21,950 nucleotides of DNA, taken from Asterionellopsis glacialis. Lineage: Eukaryota > Bacillariophyta > Plagiogrammaphyceae > Rhaphoneidales > Asterionellopsidaceae. Location of the stretch: positions 1 to 21,950 of the forward strand of contig WKLE02000915.1 of assembly GCA_014885115.2 (NCBI GenBank), written 5' to 3'. The position numbers and the translations under genes are program-made. The first letter of the stretch is position 1. Each line of letters opens with the position of its first letter. Shown in pieces: positions 20,829 to 21,950 of the stretch. The notes beneath the pieces were generated by a model that ran no database searches, had not been told where the DNA came from, and saw only the letters and a program-made list of their open reading frames with translations.

Positions 20829-21422
20829 ATGAAAATGATGCAACGTACTTGGAAACTTTTACTTGTTGTTACTCAAATCCTCATTGTGACACCTACTATT
20901 GTTGCACTTCGCAGCGCAAAAATTCGAGAACTGAACGATGAAGGTGACATTGTGATGAATCATGGTTTCCGTCACGTCAATCGTGAACTTGGCACGGGCA
21001 AGAAAAAGTCTGGTCCTCAACACAAGAAGCGTAATAGTGCTCCAACTAATAGTGCTCCGCACCATGGTCATGACTGGTCTTGTGCCGGTTGTTGCACTCT
21101 TGGTAAAGATGAGTGCACTGAAAACCCGGATTGCTTTTGGTGTCAAGCTGTTGAAGGATCAGAAGATGGCAAATGCATCAGAAATGAACCACCATTCAAT
21201 GAAGGCAAACGTCGTAGGAACGCTTGCTGTCAAGTTGCAATAACGGAAAAAGCTTGCGAGTTGAACTCAGATTATGGACCTACTTGTTTGTGGGCCACTG
21301 CGACAATACAAGACGACCTGGAACTTACATGGTGTACAGCATTGAATTGTAACTACATCCGCAATGAAACTGAATGTACTGGTGATCTTGGATGTTTGTG
21401 GTATGAAGATCAATGTGACTAG
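20829..21422 (+). CDS. Secreted cysteine-repeat protein; frame continues past TAG
   Basis: ATG 20829 is chosen because it directly precedes a signal peptide (MKMMQRTWKLLLVVTQILIVTPTIVA), although the frame is open further upstream without an ATG. The product to TAG 21420-21422 is 197 aa. After the signal comes a charged linker with repeated NSAP, then a Cys-rich region with 16 Cys. Repeats follow the pattern C-x(5-9)-C-hydrophobic-W-x(n)-C: ECTENPDCFWC..C, ACELNSDYGPTCLW..C, ECTGDLGCLWYEDQC. Directly after the TAG the same frame gives FACNNINDEFTC, AGEGLCAWE and GSC, a further full repeat, closing at TAG 21546-21548 (239 aa if counted through). The preceding repeat (CTALNCNYIRNETEC) aligns residue for residue with CD*FACNNINDEFTC. 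The protein is likely secreted or cell-surface and disulfide-rich; ligand and function are unknown. The stop is either a recent nonsense change or a readthrough site. Confidence 0.7.
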   Translation: MKMMQRTWKLLLVVTQILIVTPTIVALRSAKIRELNDEGDIVMNHGFRHVNRELGTGKKKSGPQHKKRNSAPTNSAPHHGHDWSCAGCCTLGKDECTENPDCFWCQAVEGSEDGKCIRNEPPFNEGKRRRNACCQVAITEKACELNSDYGPTCLWATATIQDDLELTWCTALNCNYIRNETECTGDLGCLWYEDQCD

Positions 21423-21548
21423 TTTGCTTGCAACAACATCAACGATGAGTTTACATGTACATATGCTGCTGGTGAAGGATTATGTGCATGGGAAACCGAG
21501 GAAACGTCGTCGGGCACCCAAGGTTCGTGTGTAGATGCCACCCTCTAG
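21423..21548 (+). other. In-frame extension holding the last Cys repeat
   Basis: 41 codons in the same frame as the secreted protein, starting right after its TAG and ending with TAG 21546-21548. Four Cys and the C-AWE signature match the repeats upstream, so this was coding DNA until recently, or still is. Confidence 0.65.
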
Positions 21549-21950
21549 GACTAATAATGTATTGGACGAGTAAAGCAAGATAAGTAGGGAGAGATATACG
21601 ATTGAGTAGTTGTAGAATTTGAAGACAAAAGGCCATCAGTCAAACAGAAGGAAAGTAGTTATTTTAAATTAGTATTAATTCGTATTGAAACGTAGATTTC
21701 TTGACTGTGACAAGTGATATCACACTTCTTTTGTCTACTTTCCAAATATGTTAATTGTACCTCTTTTTTTCAGTCACTTATTTTCAGAGCGATTTGTTTC
21801 ACTCGGATAAAGGATGTTTTGCCAGAGGTACTGCATGTCTTACGAATACCTGGAAGAACATATTCTCGGGAGAATCGTCTTGGGTTCTGCTCACTATGCC
21901 ACACTATGTATGAGAAAGCCCTACCACTAAGTTCATTAGCCTTGTGAATT
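21549..21950. other. Right end, no gene supported
   Basis: AT-rich 3' region of the secreted protein gene. From about 21770 to the window end the minus strand is open for some 60 codons and the plus strand for 77. Neither shows a recognisable motif, and either could be a partial exon of a gene beyond the window. Confidence 0.35.

Overview
This window looks like nuclear DNA of a diatom. The evidence is two fucoxanthin chlorophyll a/c-binding (FCP, Lhcf-type) antenna genes whose products start with a signal peptide ending in the A/F cleavage context used for import into secondary plastids. It is supported by short GT-AG introns (about 80-190 bp) with GTAAGT/GTGAGT donors, homopolymer-rich proteins (Asn, Gln, Ser, Thr) and AT-rich intergenic DNA. 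The species cannot be named from the sequence.

Left part (about 1-7700) is decayed accessory DNA. A DNA transposon of about 4.3 kb (420-4717) is bounded by 21-bp terminal inverted repeats matching at 20 of 21 positions, with ATAA on both outer sides as a possible target duplication. Inside, on the minus strand, lies one long broken gene (about 4550 to 709). It has a cysteine cluster, a DDE-like acidic triad and a poly-Asn tract, and is interrupted by at least nine in-frame stops and several frameshifts. To its right is a relic of the C-terminal part of a TRP/polycystin-like cation channel (6079-7301). That relic keeps three recognisable introns but has no S1-S5 segments and carries in-frame stops. 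It lies between two G-rich inverted repeats (about 5353 and 7700) that could be the ends of a second, capture-type element.

Central part (8482-18675) is the conserved gene-bearing region. It holds a hypothetical 211-aa protein, then two FCP genes on the minus strand (one with an intron, one intronless). A cytosolic-type fructose-1,6-bisphosphatase follows on the plus strand, with a 24-bp first coding exon. A five-exon minus-strand gene encodes a 1,299-aa PDZ-domain protein. The intronless FCP gene and the FBPase gene are divergent across a 955-bp spacer, placing light harvesting and hexose phosphate synthesis on either side of one regulatory region.

Right part (18676-21950) is mostly non-coding, with palindromic GTAC and CTCTAGAG motifs. 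It ends with a gene for a small secreted cysteine-repeat protein whose last repeat lies in frame just beyond a TAG stop.

All spliced models were built by hand from splice-site consensus and frame continuity. No searches were run.
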